A stretch of DNA of 64,000 bases from the NCBI GenBank assembly GCA_001801815.1, contig MGXU01000003.1:170018-234017 (forward strand), in the 5' to 3' direction. Below are positions 18,203-26,371 of this stretch, in pieces; positions within the stretch are counted from its first letter, which is position 1, and each line of letters opens with the position of its first letter. The notes beneath the pieces were generated by a model. That model ran no database searches and was not told the DNA's origin. It saw nothing but the letters and a program-made list of their open reading frames with translations. The translations under genes and the position numbers were made by a program. The stretch is from Gammaproteobacteria bacterium RIFCSPHIGHO2_12_FULL_36_30 (GTDB lineage: Bacteria > Pseudomonadota > Gammaproteobacteria > Coxiellales > Coxiellaceae).

Positions 18203-18222
18203 TTTGAAACGTACGTTTCAAA
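18203..18222. repeat. Perfect 20-bp palindrome upstream of ssrA
   Basis: TTTGAAACGTACGTTTCAAA reads the same on both strands. It ends 7 bp before the likely ssrA -35 element, the position of a regulator site. It lacks the loop and T tract of a terminator. A close relative is at 33786-33805 and a partial one at 25519-25538. Confidence 0.9.
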
Positions 18223-18229
18223 CAAAAAC

Positions 18230-18257
18230 TTGCTTTCTTATGAGTTATAATTACAAT
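18230..18257 (+). promoter_or_regulatory. Candidate ssrA promoter
   Basis: TTGCTT (18230-18235), 16 nt spacer, TACAAT (18252-18257), about 15 nt before the mature tmRNA 5' end. A perfect TATAAT at 18246-18251 overlaps it but lacks a -35. Confidence 0.45.
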
Positions 18258-18271
18258 GTGGTTACCCAATT

Positions 18272-18669
18272 GGGGGCGATTTTGGTTTCGACATTGCTGT
18301 TGAGATCAAAGGTGCATGTCGAGCTACGCAAAAAAGCTCGTAAAATAAACATTGCAAATTTAGTTGCAAACGATAGCAACTTTGCTGGTAACGAATTGGC
18401 AGTAGCTGCGTAAAAACAGCGAGACCGGTTTAGCCGCCTAAAAAACGGCAACAGCCTATCCCCAGATTTTCTTGTTGGTTTGGGTCGGTAGTCAGAAAGA
18501 CAAGATCGTGATGACGGCATGGCTCGTGTCGGCATTACTAAAACACCGAGCTCGCCGTTAAATAATCCTGACTGCTGGAGTGTTGACGGTTAAATCAAAA
18601 CGCAGCTCTAAACATGTAGAGCCGATGATTGATCATCAGTGGACGCGGGTTCGATCCCCGCCGCCTCCA
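18272..18669 (+). ncRNA. ssrA: Transfer-messenger RNA (tmRNA)
   Basis: The 5' end GGGGGCGATTTTGGTTTCGAC pairs with the 3' end CGCCTCC through a seven-pair acceptor stem (one G-U); the T arm GCGGGTTCGATCCCCGC is at the 3' end. The tag frame starts at GCA (18366) and encodes ANDSNFAGNELAVAA, then TAA at 18411-18413, giving a degradation tag with the usual AND start and AVAA end. The discriminator A is 18669 and no CCA is encoded, so the tail must be added by the tRNA nucleotidyltransferase. SmpB is encoded just upstream. Confidence 0.96.
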
Positions 18670-18876
18670 TTTTTTATACACTTCCAATAACTATCCCAAA
18701 ACTAACCACCATACTTTTTTCATTATTAGTTTTCAAAGGAATTAGATGAAAACAGACAATATCAAATAGTGCTATTTTTTACAGGTACATTAAGAAAATA
18801 TTAAAAAGCTCTTGCTATATGCTCGTGTTTGTATCAACATGCCCGTTATTGAGCAACGCGATGAAAGTAAAAAATT
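18670..18876. other. AT-rich intergenic region after ssrA
   Basis: No gene seen. It begins with a T6 run directly after the tmRNA 3' end and holds a short inverted repeat AAATAGTGCTATTT near 18764-18777. It is the left edge of the accessory block. I find no integrase and no repeated tmRNA 3' end in the window. Confidence 0.5.
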
Positions 18877-19059
18877 ATGAGCGACCAAACAGAAATTACA
18901 TTGACGGAATCCGAGGCAAAGCACCTCAAAGACACACTTACAAAAATCCAGTACGACGCCGCGGGTAATGCACATTATATTTCGCGCATTCGCACAGACG
19001 CATATCAGGCTATTCCAACGAGAATCATTCATAAAACTTTATTAAGGCTTTTTATATGA
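18877..19059 (+). CDS. Small hypothetical protein, 60 aa, leader gene of the first regulator operon
   Basis: MSDQTEITLTESEAKHLKD start; no family recognised. Its stop overlaps the start of the HTH regulator by 4 bp (ATGA), which argues for real translation and coupling. The SD is weak (GAAAG). It might be a regulatory small ORF. Confidence 0.5.
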   Translation: MSDQTEITLTESEAKHLKDTLTKIQYDAAGNAHYISRIRTDAYQAIPTRIIHKTLLRLFI

Positions 19060-19700
19060 GTACAGCTGTGTTGGAAGTTGGCAATGTTTTAAACTACTTA
19101 CTACGCAACGCAGGAATCAGCGAAGCGAAGCTCGGAAGAATAATTGGCGTTCCAAGAGCCACAATTAACCGTATTGCATCAGGGCGAACGCCAGACCCAA
19201 GAGCATCTACACTGCACGCAATTGCAAAATATTTTAATGTAACTGTCGATCAATTACTTGGGAATCAACCTATATTCCAATACTCAGGATCATCGATTTT
19301 AACTGGTTCATATACTTCTATTCCAATTATTGAATGGGATAATGTAAATAATTGGAAACAGATATTGCAAAGTGTCAAACCAGACAATCATTTTGACTGG
19401 ATTTTAACTGATCCAAATATTGAAATTGGTCAATTTGCGTTACGGATAAAAGGCGACTCAATGTGCCCGCAATTTCAAGAAAATACAATTCTTATTATTA
19501 ATCCAACACGAGAACAAAAAAATAGAGATTTTGTAGTTGTTCATATTAAAAAAAGCAACGAAATATTATTTAGACAACTGATGATTGATGGAAAATATAA
19601 ATTTATCAAAGCAATAAATGATATATTCCCAACAATTCAATTACAGGATTCTGACAAAATTATAGGTATCGTTATACAAACAAGAAATAATCTGACTTAA
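19056..19700 (+). CDS. HTH (XRE) regulator with degenerate S24/LexA-like domain, copy 1
   Basis: 214 aa. The N-terminal helix-turn-helix (residues 8-70, GISEAKLGRIIGVPRATINRI) is followed by an S24 peptidase-like domain. It keeps the nucleophile region KGDSMCPQF (S135), but the position of the catalytic Lys is Arg (ILFRQL, R173) and no Ala-Gly cleavage site is seen in the linker, so RecA-type self-cleavage is unlikely. It probably represses or activates its own operon in response to a ligand. The genes after it (19731, 20300, 21048) follow at 30, 8 and 10 bp. A paralogue is at 25607. Confidence 0.85.
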   Translation: MSTAVLEVGNVLNYLLRNAGISEAKLGRIIGVPRATINRIASGRTPDPRASTLHAIAKYFNVTVDQLLGNQPIFQYSGSSILTGSYTSIPIIEWDNVNNWKQILQSVKPDNHFDWILTDPNIEIGQFALRIKGDSMCPQFQENTILIINPTREQKNRDFVVVHIKKSNEILFRQLMIDGKYKFIKAINDIFPTIQLQDSDKIIGIVIQTRNNLT

Positions 19701-19730
19701 ATAATTATTGATTTTCGATGGAGCGCAATC

Positions 19731-20291
19731 ATGCTTTCACAAATATACAAAGATGTTGTGAGTGAATTTAAAAATATTTATGGTCGTTTTTGGGCTACAA
19801 AACAAGGTAATTTTGAATATTATTTAAAATTAGACGGGTATTATTTTTGCAAAAAATTAAATCAAACCATTGTGATAATCAGAGTGAGAAATAAAAGAAC
19901 CATCGAAAAAATTTCTGTGAAAAAAGCAATTGGAGATAAAAGTTTAGTGAAAGAATTACATCCTGCTGATGCTTGTATTATTGGGATGCTTGCAAACAAT
20001 GAAAGAAACAATGTAGTTGATACGAGTTGTGATGGTTGGCAGAAAATGAAGCGATTTAAACAATTATGTTGCTTTGTAAAAAGCAATCCAATATTAAATA
20101 TTTCAAGAAAATATTTCGATAGGGGCGGACAGGAAATTACAGTGCTGCGCTCTTCTTGTCTTGATAAAGAAATCGAGATACCCACTGTTGAATTATTTAA
20201 AAATGAAGCGTTGTTATATGCGCTCGATACATTTCAAGCTGTTTCTATTGGATATGACGCAAGCGAATCAGAAATTCGAAAAATGCATTAA
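19731..20291 (+). CDS. Unrecognised protein with two copies of a short repeat domain, copy 1
   Basis: 186 aa, no known family. It appears to hold two related segments: residues ~31-85, ending in ADACIIGML, and ~126-174, ending in FQAVSIGY. The protein encoded at 26372 has the same two-repeat plan with clearer repeats (ACWIG and ACYIG), and both genes directly follow an S24-like HTH regulator. No membrane segment or signal peptide. Function is unknown; a sensor or partner of the regulator is one possibility. Second gene of the 18877-21926 operon. Confidence 0.75.
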   Translation: MLSQIYKDVVSEFKNIYGRFWATKQGNFEYYLKLDGYYFCKKLNQTIVIIRVRNKRTIEKISVKKAIGDKSLVKELHPADACIIGMLANNERNNVVDTSCDGWQKMKRFKQLCCFVKSNPILNISRKYFDRGGQEITVLRSSCLDKEIEIPTVELFKNEALLYALDTFQAVSIGYDASESEIRKMH

Positions 20292-20299
20292 GGTAATTA

Positions 20300-21037
20300 A
20301 TGTCAGAAAAAAAATTATTAAATGAAATTTCTAGTGATGGGCAAAATTTAAAATATTTTTATATTTTGACGGCGATTTATATTGCAGGAATGATTACGTC
20401 ATTAACAGTTGCAGCAAGATTATTTCCTTTTCATATTCCGATGACCAATTTCACCATATTGTTAACAGGTGGAACATGGACAATACCGTTATCTTTTTTC
20501 ATACAAGACATCACAACGGAAGTTTATGGGTACTCAAAAAGCAGGCAATTAGTTCAAATGTCCGTAATAATATTGATTTTTTATGTTCTCTATATGAAAT
20601 GCATTACATACTTACCTACCCCTGGTGTTAGTAATATTGATGCATCTTACAATACAGTTTTTAATTCACTTCCAAGGCATTTATTTGCTCTGCTTGCTGC
20701 TATCTTTATTGGTAATTTAGTAAATGACTACATTATTTCAAAACTTAAAAATAAATTCGGTGGAAAATATTTACCATTAAGATTTATTACTGCAACTGCG
20801 ATCGGTGAAGCAGTATTACAGCTTGTCGGAACCAGTGTAGCGTGGTTTGGAAATTTAAGTTTCACAACACAAATATTACCATTTGTTATTTTTTCATATT
20901 TGTACAAAGTAGCATTTGAAGCGATTATGACTCCCGTTAATGTATATGTGTGTAAAAAATTAAAAAAATCAGAAGGAATTGATGTGTATGATGTGAATAT
21001 TAATTACAATCCATTTTCATTTGGATCAAAAAAATAG
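20300..21037 (+). CDS. VUT-family transporter (YhhQ-like), copy 1
   Basis: 245 aa with about six membrane segments, PF02592-type. The hallmark is FIQDITTEVYGYSKSRQLV (acidic D-x-x-T-E-x-Y-G motif after the second or third helix). E. coli YhhQ imports queuosine precursors; this member's substrate is unknown and its operon partner is a C-N hydrolase rather than a queuosine gene. Starts 8 bp after the repeat-domain gene. A second, more divergent VUT gene lies at 28024. Confidence 0.85.
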   Translation: MSEKKLLNEISSDGQNLKYFYILTAIYIAGMITSLTVAARLFPFHIPMTNFTILLTGGTWTIPLSFFIQDITTEVYGYSKSRQLVQMSVIILIFYVLYMKCITYLPTPGVSNIDASYNTVFNSLPRHLFALLAAIFIGNLVNDYIISKLKNKFGGKYLPLRFITATAIGEAVLQLVGTSVAWFGNLSFTTQILPFVIFSYLYKVAFEAIMTPVNVYVCKKLKKSEGIDVYDVNINYNPFSFGSKK

Positions 21038-21047
21038 GTGATTAAAC

Positions 21048-21926
21048 ATGAGAAATATAACTAAAAAAATTGCAGCGATACAAATGTGTTCTTCTCATGT
21101 TGTCGATGAAAATTTAGCTACTGCTGCGAAATTAATTGCAGAAGCAGCTAAAAATCAAGCGCAGCTTATCGTTCTTCCAGAAATGTTTGCAATTATGGGT
21201 AAAAAACCTACCGATAAAGTAGATGTAAAAGAAAAATATGGTTCTGGCAAAATTCAGAACTTTTTATCTCAACAAGCAAAAATGCACAACACATGGATCG
21301 TTGGTGGAACAATACCTATTGCCTGCGAAGATGAAAAAAAAGTAAGGGCTGCGTCTATTGTTTATGATCATAATGGAAATGCAGTTGCAAGATACGACAA
21401 AATACATTTATTTGATGTGACCATTTCAGAAACTGAAAGCTACAAAGAATCCGACACAACAGAACCAGGCAACGATATTATTGTTGTTGATACACCTGTT
21501 GGAAAATTAGGATTAAGTGTTTGTTATGATATTCGATTTCCGGGATTATTTACTCAACTGATGAATGATGGCGCTGAAATTATTGCGATACCCTCAGCGT
21601 TCACTGTAAAAACAGGTGAAGCACATTGGCAAGCATTATCTAGAAGTCGAGCTATAGAAAACTTTTGTTATGTTGTTGGTGCAGCGCAAGGTGGAACACA
21701 TACAAGCGGACGACCAACCTACGGACACAGTATTATTGTTGAGCCATGGGGTTCTATAATTCAGGAAATCACCGAACTTGGTAATGCAATTGCTTATGCT
21801 GATATTGATTTGAAGAAATTACATGAGATACGCGCTTCCGTTCCAGTAATGCAGCATCAAAAAATAAAACCAGATTTATCAGCTTTGGAAAAACCTGTGG
21901 CAAATACACCAACCTTTAGGTTTTAA
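21048..21926 (+). CDS. Nitrilase-superfamily amidohydrolase (Nit/deaminated-glutathione-amidase-like)
   Basis: 292 aa carbon-nitrogen hydrolase with the complete Glu-Lys-Cys triad: E45 in IVLPEMFA, K118 in YDKIHLFD, C159 in LSVCYDIRFPG. The HLFDV and DIRFPGLFTQL context is typical of the Nit1/YafV/ omega-amidase branch, which hydrolyses amides such as deaminated glutathione. Being the last gene of a transporter operon suggests it acts on an imported or recycled amide. A general metabolite-repair role is the alternative. Confidence 0.88.
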   Translation: MRNITKKIAAIQMCSSHVVDENLATAAKLIAEAAKNQAQLIVLPEMFAIMGKKPTDKVDVKEKYGSGKIQNFLSQQAKMHNTWIVGGTIPIACEDEKKVRAASIVYDHNGNAVARYDKIHLFDVTISETESYKESDTTEPGNDIIVVDTPVGKLGLSVCYDIRFPGLFTQLMNDGAEIIAIPSAFTVKTGEAHWQALSRSRAIENFCYVVGAAQGGTHTSGRPTYGHSIIVEPWGSIIQEITELGNAIAYADIDLKKLHEIRASVPVMQHQKIKPDLSALEKPVANTPTFRF

Positions 21927-22047
21927 GGTAACTTCGTCGGAAACATGCTATCTTCTTCATCAAACAGATGCCCGAAAAAATTGTTTGGGGGTATTCAAAA
22001 AAATCCAATTGAAATACTTTAATTGATACAAATAGTTAGTCATTCAA

Positions 22048-22064
22048 TGTGATTGACGCCGCCC
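22048..22064 (+). repeat. 17-bp direct repeat, copy A
   Basis: TGTGATTGACGCCGCCC, found again exactly at 32733-32749. This copy lies between the convergent nitrilase and DMT genes. Confidence 0.85.
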
Positions 22065-22074
22065 ATAAACTGAT

Positions 22075-22941
22075 CTATTTGATATTACCAACGGAAAAAT
22101 AAAGCCCGAAACAAATTATAAAAAATCCTAGCAATGCAACGGCAGAAATAGCCTGATGATAAATAAAATAATCTAAAATAACAGTTACTATCGGCACACC
22201 ATAAAATATAGTTGTTACGCGCGTTATGTGTTTTGAATTAACAAGATAATAGTATAAGCAAGTTGCAATCACTGAAACAATAATCCCCATCCAAAAAAGC
22301 GATACCAAAAACAAAATATTAAATGAACTAAAATGAATAATCTGAAACCGATCAATCATTAAAAATAAAACGGAACTGGTTAAGTATTGAAAAAATAAAT
22401 TAGTACTAAAATCAATATTGCTACAAAAACGTTTTTGAAATAGGGTTCCTATCGTCATTCCTGCTAATGCAATCAAACCAAATAAAACTCCAAGAAAATT
22501 TAAACCATGAATGGTCGCGGAATGATGTACAACCAAATACAAACCAAACAATGCAAAAAATAAACCTATCCAATTACGTTTTGTTAATTTATCTGACATA
22601 GCAATCGCAGTAAAAATAGGCTGCGTTCCCAATATAATCATTAATAAACCAGGAGATAATTTATACTGCAATGCATAAAAAAAACTGGTTTGGTAAGCAA
22701 CTTGAAGCAATAGTGCTGTGACAATCATGGATAAAATATTTTTCCACTGTAAATGCGAAATGGATTTTCTACTACCCTCTTTTAAACAAGTAATAAGCCA
22801 AATAATAAAAAAGCAAAAAGTAGCGGTCAATGAACGCAACGCTAAAAAATCCAGTGGTGTAGCGTATAATAAACCCAATTTAACAAAAATGGGCCCACTC
22901 GCCCAAATAAAAACAAACATAAATACATATAAAAAATTCAT
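22075..22941 (-). CDS. EamA/DMT-family permease
   Basis: 288 aa, about ten membrane helices in two EamA repeats (first: FVFIWASGPIFVKLG; second: LFGLIALAGMTIGTLFQKRF). DMT carriers of this kind usually export amino acids or metabolites. Two starts are possible: ATG at 22941, giving the usual short N-terminus, and TTG at 22971, which directly follows the stop of the upstream gene and has a GGAAAA SD. I give the ATG. Last gene of a three-gene minus-strand operon with the oxygenase and the 496-aa membrane protein. Confidence 0.85.
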   Translation of the reverse strand: MNFLYVFMFVFIWASGPIFVKLGLLYATPLDFLALRSLTATFCFFIIWLITCLKEGSRKSISHLQWKNILSMIVTALLLQVAYQTSFFYALQYKLSPGLLMIILGTQPIFTAIAMSDKLTKRNWIGLFFALFGLYLVVHHSATIHGLNFLGVLFGLIALAGMTIGTLFQKRFCSNIDFSTNLFFQYLTSSVLFLMIDRFQIIHFSSFNILFLVSLFWMGIIVSVIATCLYYYLVNSKHITRVTTIFYGVPIVTVILDYFIYHQAISAVALLGFFIICFGLYFSVGNIK

Positions 22942-22971
22942 TTTAATATCTATTCTCTTAACTAATGGCAA

Positions 22972-24459
22972 TTATTTTTCCGGTGCGAGGTCATGATAAA
23001 GTGTTCTAATATCTGAGTTACGCGCTACTGACAAACCATCCTTAAAAAATTTAATTGATGCGGAAAGTTTCGCTTTTTTCGCAGAAACAGAATCATTATC
23101 TTTTGTAATCTGTGTAAAAATATCATCCGTTAGCGCCCTGACTCCAAAAAAACTAAAAGATACTTGCGCTGCGAAAGCACTGGTTCCGCCTAGTATCGCA
23201 ACAAATATAAATAATTCTTTGGGTGAAATCCATGACAATGCCGCTAAAAATAAAGTCACCGCTGGAATTCCTGCGAAAACACCCTCACATGAAGCAAAAA
23301 CGCTAAGACAATTTCTAACGCGCTCATGTTTAATCGGCATGCTAGACTGTTTTCTCTCTCGTGATATTGCATCATATATATTTCCAAGTCCGCGTGATGT
23401 GGTAATTGAAAACATCAGCGCAAGCGGAAGCGCAACTAATAGTCCAAAGATATTTTTTACAATATCTGATGATTTGATATTTTCTGGAAAAACAATGGAA
23501 TTTTTATTTTCATTATACTTTCCAATGTCTGGAAAATTATAAAACGCATTCGCCATTAATTCTCCAACTGAATAATAGGCGTAAGAAGCAATAATACCTA
23601 TTAAAACACCTAGGCATTGTCGTATATTACTAGTCTTGATGCTCACTTCCTGAATATGACAACCAGATGATAAGTTATAAAGCGTTCGAATTTTTGATTC
23701 ATTTGTGAAAAGATCGGTGACTGAAGTAAAAATAGTTTTATATAATTCTGTCATTTCACGATCCGACATTGCCAGCATTACCCTATGGCTTTCTTCAAAA
23801 CGATCATTGAGATATTTTCCTTGCTGGATGTTCTCTAAAGACAACCGTTTTCCAAGCACAAAATTAAGAAATTTTTCTTCAAAGGTATTAAACACTCTTT
23901 TATAAATAAGAAATGTCCCTAAAAAAGCCACTGAGGCAAAAAAAATTTTCAGGCCAATAGAAGGCAGGGTAATTAAAGTTAAATATGAACGTTGTGCACC
24001 AGAAATACTAGATAACACTATATTTCCAGCCTGAAATAACGCTCTCAGTGCACGAGCATCATTTTTCTTTATTTTGTTTAATGCAACTTCTTCTGGATTA
24101 ACAAAACTCCGAAAAGCCTTAATAGAAGATGATGCGCCCAAAAACATGATCGGAATAAGCGAATTAATTCCTGAAAGCCAACATATTGTGGCTCGCGCAT
24201 CAGAATTTTCGGGCAGTGAAATCAAATTCGAAAATTGATGTCCGAACGCAGTTCCCAGCGGGAAAAAAACCCACGAAGATGCAACTCCAACACCAGCACC
24301 AATGATAATCGCTGCTTTTTCACTACCGGAAATCGGATCTGTTTGAAAAACGCTGTTTGCAAATTCGTTGATGCCGAAATCATTGCGCATTGCTTCAGAA
24401 ATAAGCGGTTTATCTTCTCTGTCCGCACTGATAGGTACTACATATTCATCTCTGCTCAT
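22972..24459 (-). CDS. Polytopic membrane protein of unknown function, about 495 aa
   Basis: Not recognised. The first ~45 residues are polar; then come hydrophobic segments, the first near AAIIIGAGVGVASSWVFFPLG, with others around residues 95-110, 155-185, 275-300, 335-355 and 390-435. A soluble loop (about 190-260) is rich in charged residues. Strong GGGGAAGG SD; the ATG at 24459 is preceded in frame by a GTG at 24462. It lies between the oxygenase and the exporter genes with short gaps. It could be a transport partner or a host-directed membrane effector; there is no direct evidence for either. Confidence 0.7.
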   Translation of the reverse strand: MSRDEYVVPISADREDKPLISEAMRNDFGINEFANSVFQTDPISGSEKAAIIIGAGVGVASSWVFFPLGTAFGHQFSNLISLPENSDARATICWLSGINSLIPIMFLGASSSIKAFRSFVNPEEVALNKIKKNDARALRALFQAGNIVLSSISGAQRSYLTLITLPSIGLKIFFASVAFLGTFLIYKRVFNTFEEKFLNFVLGKRLSLENIQQGKYLNDRFEESHRVMLAMSDREMTELYKTIFTSVTDLFTNESKIRTLYNLSSGCHIQEVSIKTSNIRQCLGVLIGIIASYAYYSVGELMANAFYNFPDIGKYNENKNSIVFPENIKSSDIVKNIFGLLVALPLALMFSITTSRGLGNIYDAISRERKQSSMPIKHERVRNCLSVFASCEGVFAGIPAVTLFLAALSWISPKELFIFVAILGGTSAFAAQVSFSFFGVRALTDDIFTQITKDNDSVSAKKAKLSASIKFFKDGLSVARNSDIRTLYHDLAPEK

Positions 24460-24510
24460 CACCTTCCCCTATAACTTTATTTTTTGTGATGCTGATGTTG
24501 ATCATTGACG

Positions 24511-25374
24511 TTAAAAAACAAATCGTTCGCCGAACTCACGTTTTTCTATCATGTATTTTTTTAATACTTTGCATTTATTAATCATGACTTCTGATCCAGA
24601 TTTTTCAGCAACAAAAAGCAACCAGTCATAACAATCCACAATACTGACATCATATTCAAAATGAATTTTTGACAGATCAACCAATGTGTTAAGTAGATTA
24701 TTTTTATTAAGATTGGCTGCTAGATTATTTAGCTTTAAGTTTAGATCGAAATTACTAAAATTTTTTCTGGCAGGCAAAGTCGGAGCCACGACCCCAGTAG
24801 CAATACTTTTATCTAAAAAAATTGCTTCAGGCGCTGTGTTTTTTGTAAATTGAAAATCCAAACAAAGATTAACACGACTATCTACTGAAAAATTAGCTGC
24901 GGCATGAACAATAGAAGCATCCAATTTCCAAACTTCGCCTTTTTGCATTTGAAAAACACTTTCTTCATCAGAATGATAAGCATTTTTATTATTTTCTAAT
25001 GGAATAAAAACTCGTAAATATTTTTTTTTGTTTTGGTTTAATTCCACAAAATCTTTGTGCGGGATAACAAAACCATTTACTAAATTACGCACCCTAACCA
25101 TTTTAATATCAGTCACATCAAAATTTTCTTTGATCATGTGAGTGATATAAGGCAACATTTCACCGAGCTGTGTGATTTTTGCTAAAGAAGAATAATCGCT
25201 GTATTGTGTATTTTTAAAATCACCATCACTATTCCACAAAGAATGGTTTTTCCAAGAGCCAATTCCAAATTCAGCATATTCCTCTTCAAGAGTAGGGAAC
25301 TGTGCGATTATTTTTAAATCGTTTTGCAGTAACTCATCGTTAAAAGTGATCTTTCCAATCATTTCAGAAGACAT
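24511..25374 (-). CDS. Free L-proline hydroxylase-like 2-oxoglutarate/Fe(II) oxygenase
   Basis: 287 aa, aspartyl/asparaginyl beta-hydroxylase superfamily, closest in layout to bacterial L-proline cis-hydroxylases. The iron ligands are H106 and D108 (FVIPHKDFVEL) and H157 (ASIVHAAANF); R167 (DSRVNLCLDF) should bind 2-oxoglutarate. The family segments KMVRVRN, RVFIPLENN and GEVWKLDAS are all present, and a C-terminal helical domain (FDLNL to YDWLLFV) matches as well. It probably hydroxylates a free amino acid, proline being the best guess. First gene of its operon, with GGAG 8 nt before the ATG and a good sigma-70 promoter upstream. Confidence 0.85.
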   Translation of the reverse strand: MSSEMIGKITFNDELLQNDLKIIAQFPTLEEEYAEFGIGSWKNHSLWNSDGDFKNTQYSDYSSLAKITQLGEMLPYITHMIKENFDVTDIKMVRVRNLVNGFVIPHKDFVELNQNKKKYLRVFIPLENNKNAYHSDEESVFQMQKGEVWKLDASIVHAAANFSVDSRVNLCLDFQFTKNTAPEAIFLDKSIATGVVAPTLPARKNFSNFDLNLKLNNLAANLNKNNLLNTLVDLSKIHFEYDVSIVDCYDWLLFVAEKSGSEVMINKCKVLKKYMIEKREFGERFVF

Positions 25375-25419
25375 ATTTATTTCTCCACTATAAATTCACG
25401 TTTAAATCAAAAAAAAATT

Positions 25420-25447
25420 ACTATAGTGTTTTTAATTTATATGTCAA
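25420..25447 (-). promoter_or_regulatory. Sigma-70 promoter of the oxygenase operon
   Basis: On the minus strand: perfect TTGACA (25447-25442), 16 nt spacer, TATAGT (25425-25420). The -10 box is part of a palindrome ACTATAGT (25420-25427), which recurs at 25561-25568 in the divergent promoter region, so both sides may share a regulator. Confidence 0.75.
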
Positions 25448-25518
25448 CACTTTTGTAATTTTAAATTATCTTTTTTGAATTTTTATGTGTAAAATGGTAA
25501 TTTCAGGAAGGTTATATT

Positions 25519-25538
25519 TACTAAACGTACGTATTAAT
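25519..25538. repeat. AAACGTACGT palindrome core between divergent operons
   Basis: TACTAAACGTACGTATTAAT, centred on the same AAACGTACGT core as the elements at 18203 and 33786, but with poorer arms. Confidence 0.55.
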
Positions 25539-25550
25539 GCATTAATTTTA

Positions 25551-25579
25551 TTGAAAAAGTACTATAGTAATGAAATACT
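25551..25579 (+). promoter_or_regulatory. Candidate promoter/operator of the second regulator gene
   Basis: TTGAAA (25551-25556), 17 nt spacer, AATACT (25574-25579). The palindrome ACTATAGT (25561-25568) sits in the spacer, which would suit autorepression. Confidence 0.45.
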
Positions 25580-25606
25580 GACGTACTTATATTTTTAGGC
25601 GGAAAA

Positions 25607-26266
25607 ATGGCAGCTGCATTACACAATATTACCGAGCAATCAACAGAACACGATCTTCTGATTATTAATTTGCGCAGCTTGATGAAAAACGTTGGCTTAA
25701 ATGAAGCTGAATTATCTCGAAGAACTGACATTCCTCAAGCAACGCTGCATAAGATATTAGCTGGAAAAACAGAAGATCCGAGAGCGTCAACATTAAAAAC
25801 GTTATCCGATTTTTTTGGTATTTCAATAGACGAATTATTAACAGGTGTAGCTATTCCATCTGGCTCATCAGATGCTTCTACAGCAGTTCAATCTATCCCC
25901 GTCATTTCCTGGAAAGAATGCATTAATTCGAATGAATTTACTTCAAATTTAACTGCTACAAACTGGGATAAATGGGTAGTCAGTGAATTTTTATCAGCAA
26001 AAGCATATGCACTTTCTACCAAACCATGTATGTCACCTCGTTTTCCAAAGAATACGATTTTATTTATTGATCCTGATGCAACACCACAAGATGGAGATTA
26101 TGTTATCGTTCTTTATCCAAACACAACTGAAGCAACAATACGAGAATTTTCAACAGATGGACCTATTCAGCTATTACTACCAATCAATCCAAATACGGAA
26201 ACAACAAAATTAGACGGAAAAATTAAGATATTAGGTGTGCTGATCAAATCAACCTTTTCGTACTAA
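25607..26266 (+). CDS. HTH (XRE) regulator with degenerate S24-like domain, copy 2
   Basis: 219 aa paralogue of the 19056 regulator; shared blocks include LNEAELSRRTDIPQATLHKI and DPRASTL. In the S24-like domain the nucleophile Ser is Cys (TKPCMSPRF, C141) and the catalytic Lys is Arg (EATIREF, R179), so it is not an active self-cleaving protease. The HTH spans about residues 17-80. It is divergent from the oxygenase operon across a 232 bp region with repeated ACTATAGT sites and precedes the second repeat-domain gene. Confidence 0.85.
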   Translation: MAAALHNITEQSTEHDLLIINLRSLMKNVGLNEAELSRRTDIPQATLHKILAGKTEDPRASTLKTLSDFFGISIDELLTGVAIPSGSSDASTAVQSIPVISWKECINSNEFTSNLTATNWDKWVVSEFLSAKAYALSTKPCMSPRFPKNTILFIDPDATPQDGDYVIVLYPNTTEATIREFSTDGPIQLLLPINPNTETTKLDGKIKILGVLIKSTFSY

Positions 26267-26304
26267 AAAGACATTTAAGATTAACCAATTTTATCTTTCT
26301 ATTG

Positions 26305-26325
26305 GTATCACTGTAGCCGTGATAC
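26305..26325. promoter_or_regulatory. Inverted repeat between regulator and repeat-domain gene
   Basis: GTATCAC, 7 nt loop, GTGATAC, perfect arms. No T tract follows, so an operator or RNA hairpin is more likely than a terminator. Confidence 0.5.
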
Positions 26326-26371
26326 AATTCTGCACAATTTTGAAAATATTGAGTGATGTCTAGAGAATATC

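Noticed and set aside
18204..18413. Open frame of 69 codons ending in the tag sequence
   Set aside because: It lies within the tmRNA gene; only the last 15 codons are translated, as the tag.
18640..18669. Possible island attachment site at the tmRNA 3' end
   Set aside because: No second copy of the tmRNA 3' sequence and no integrase found in the window.
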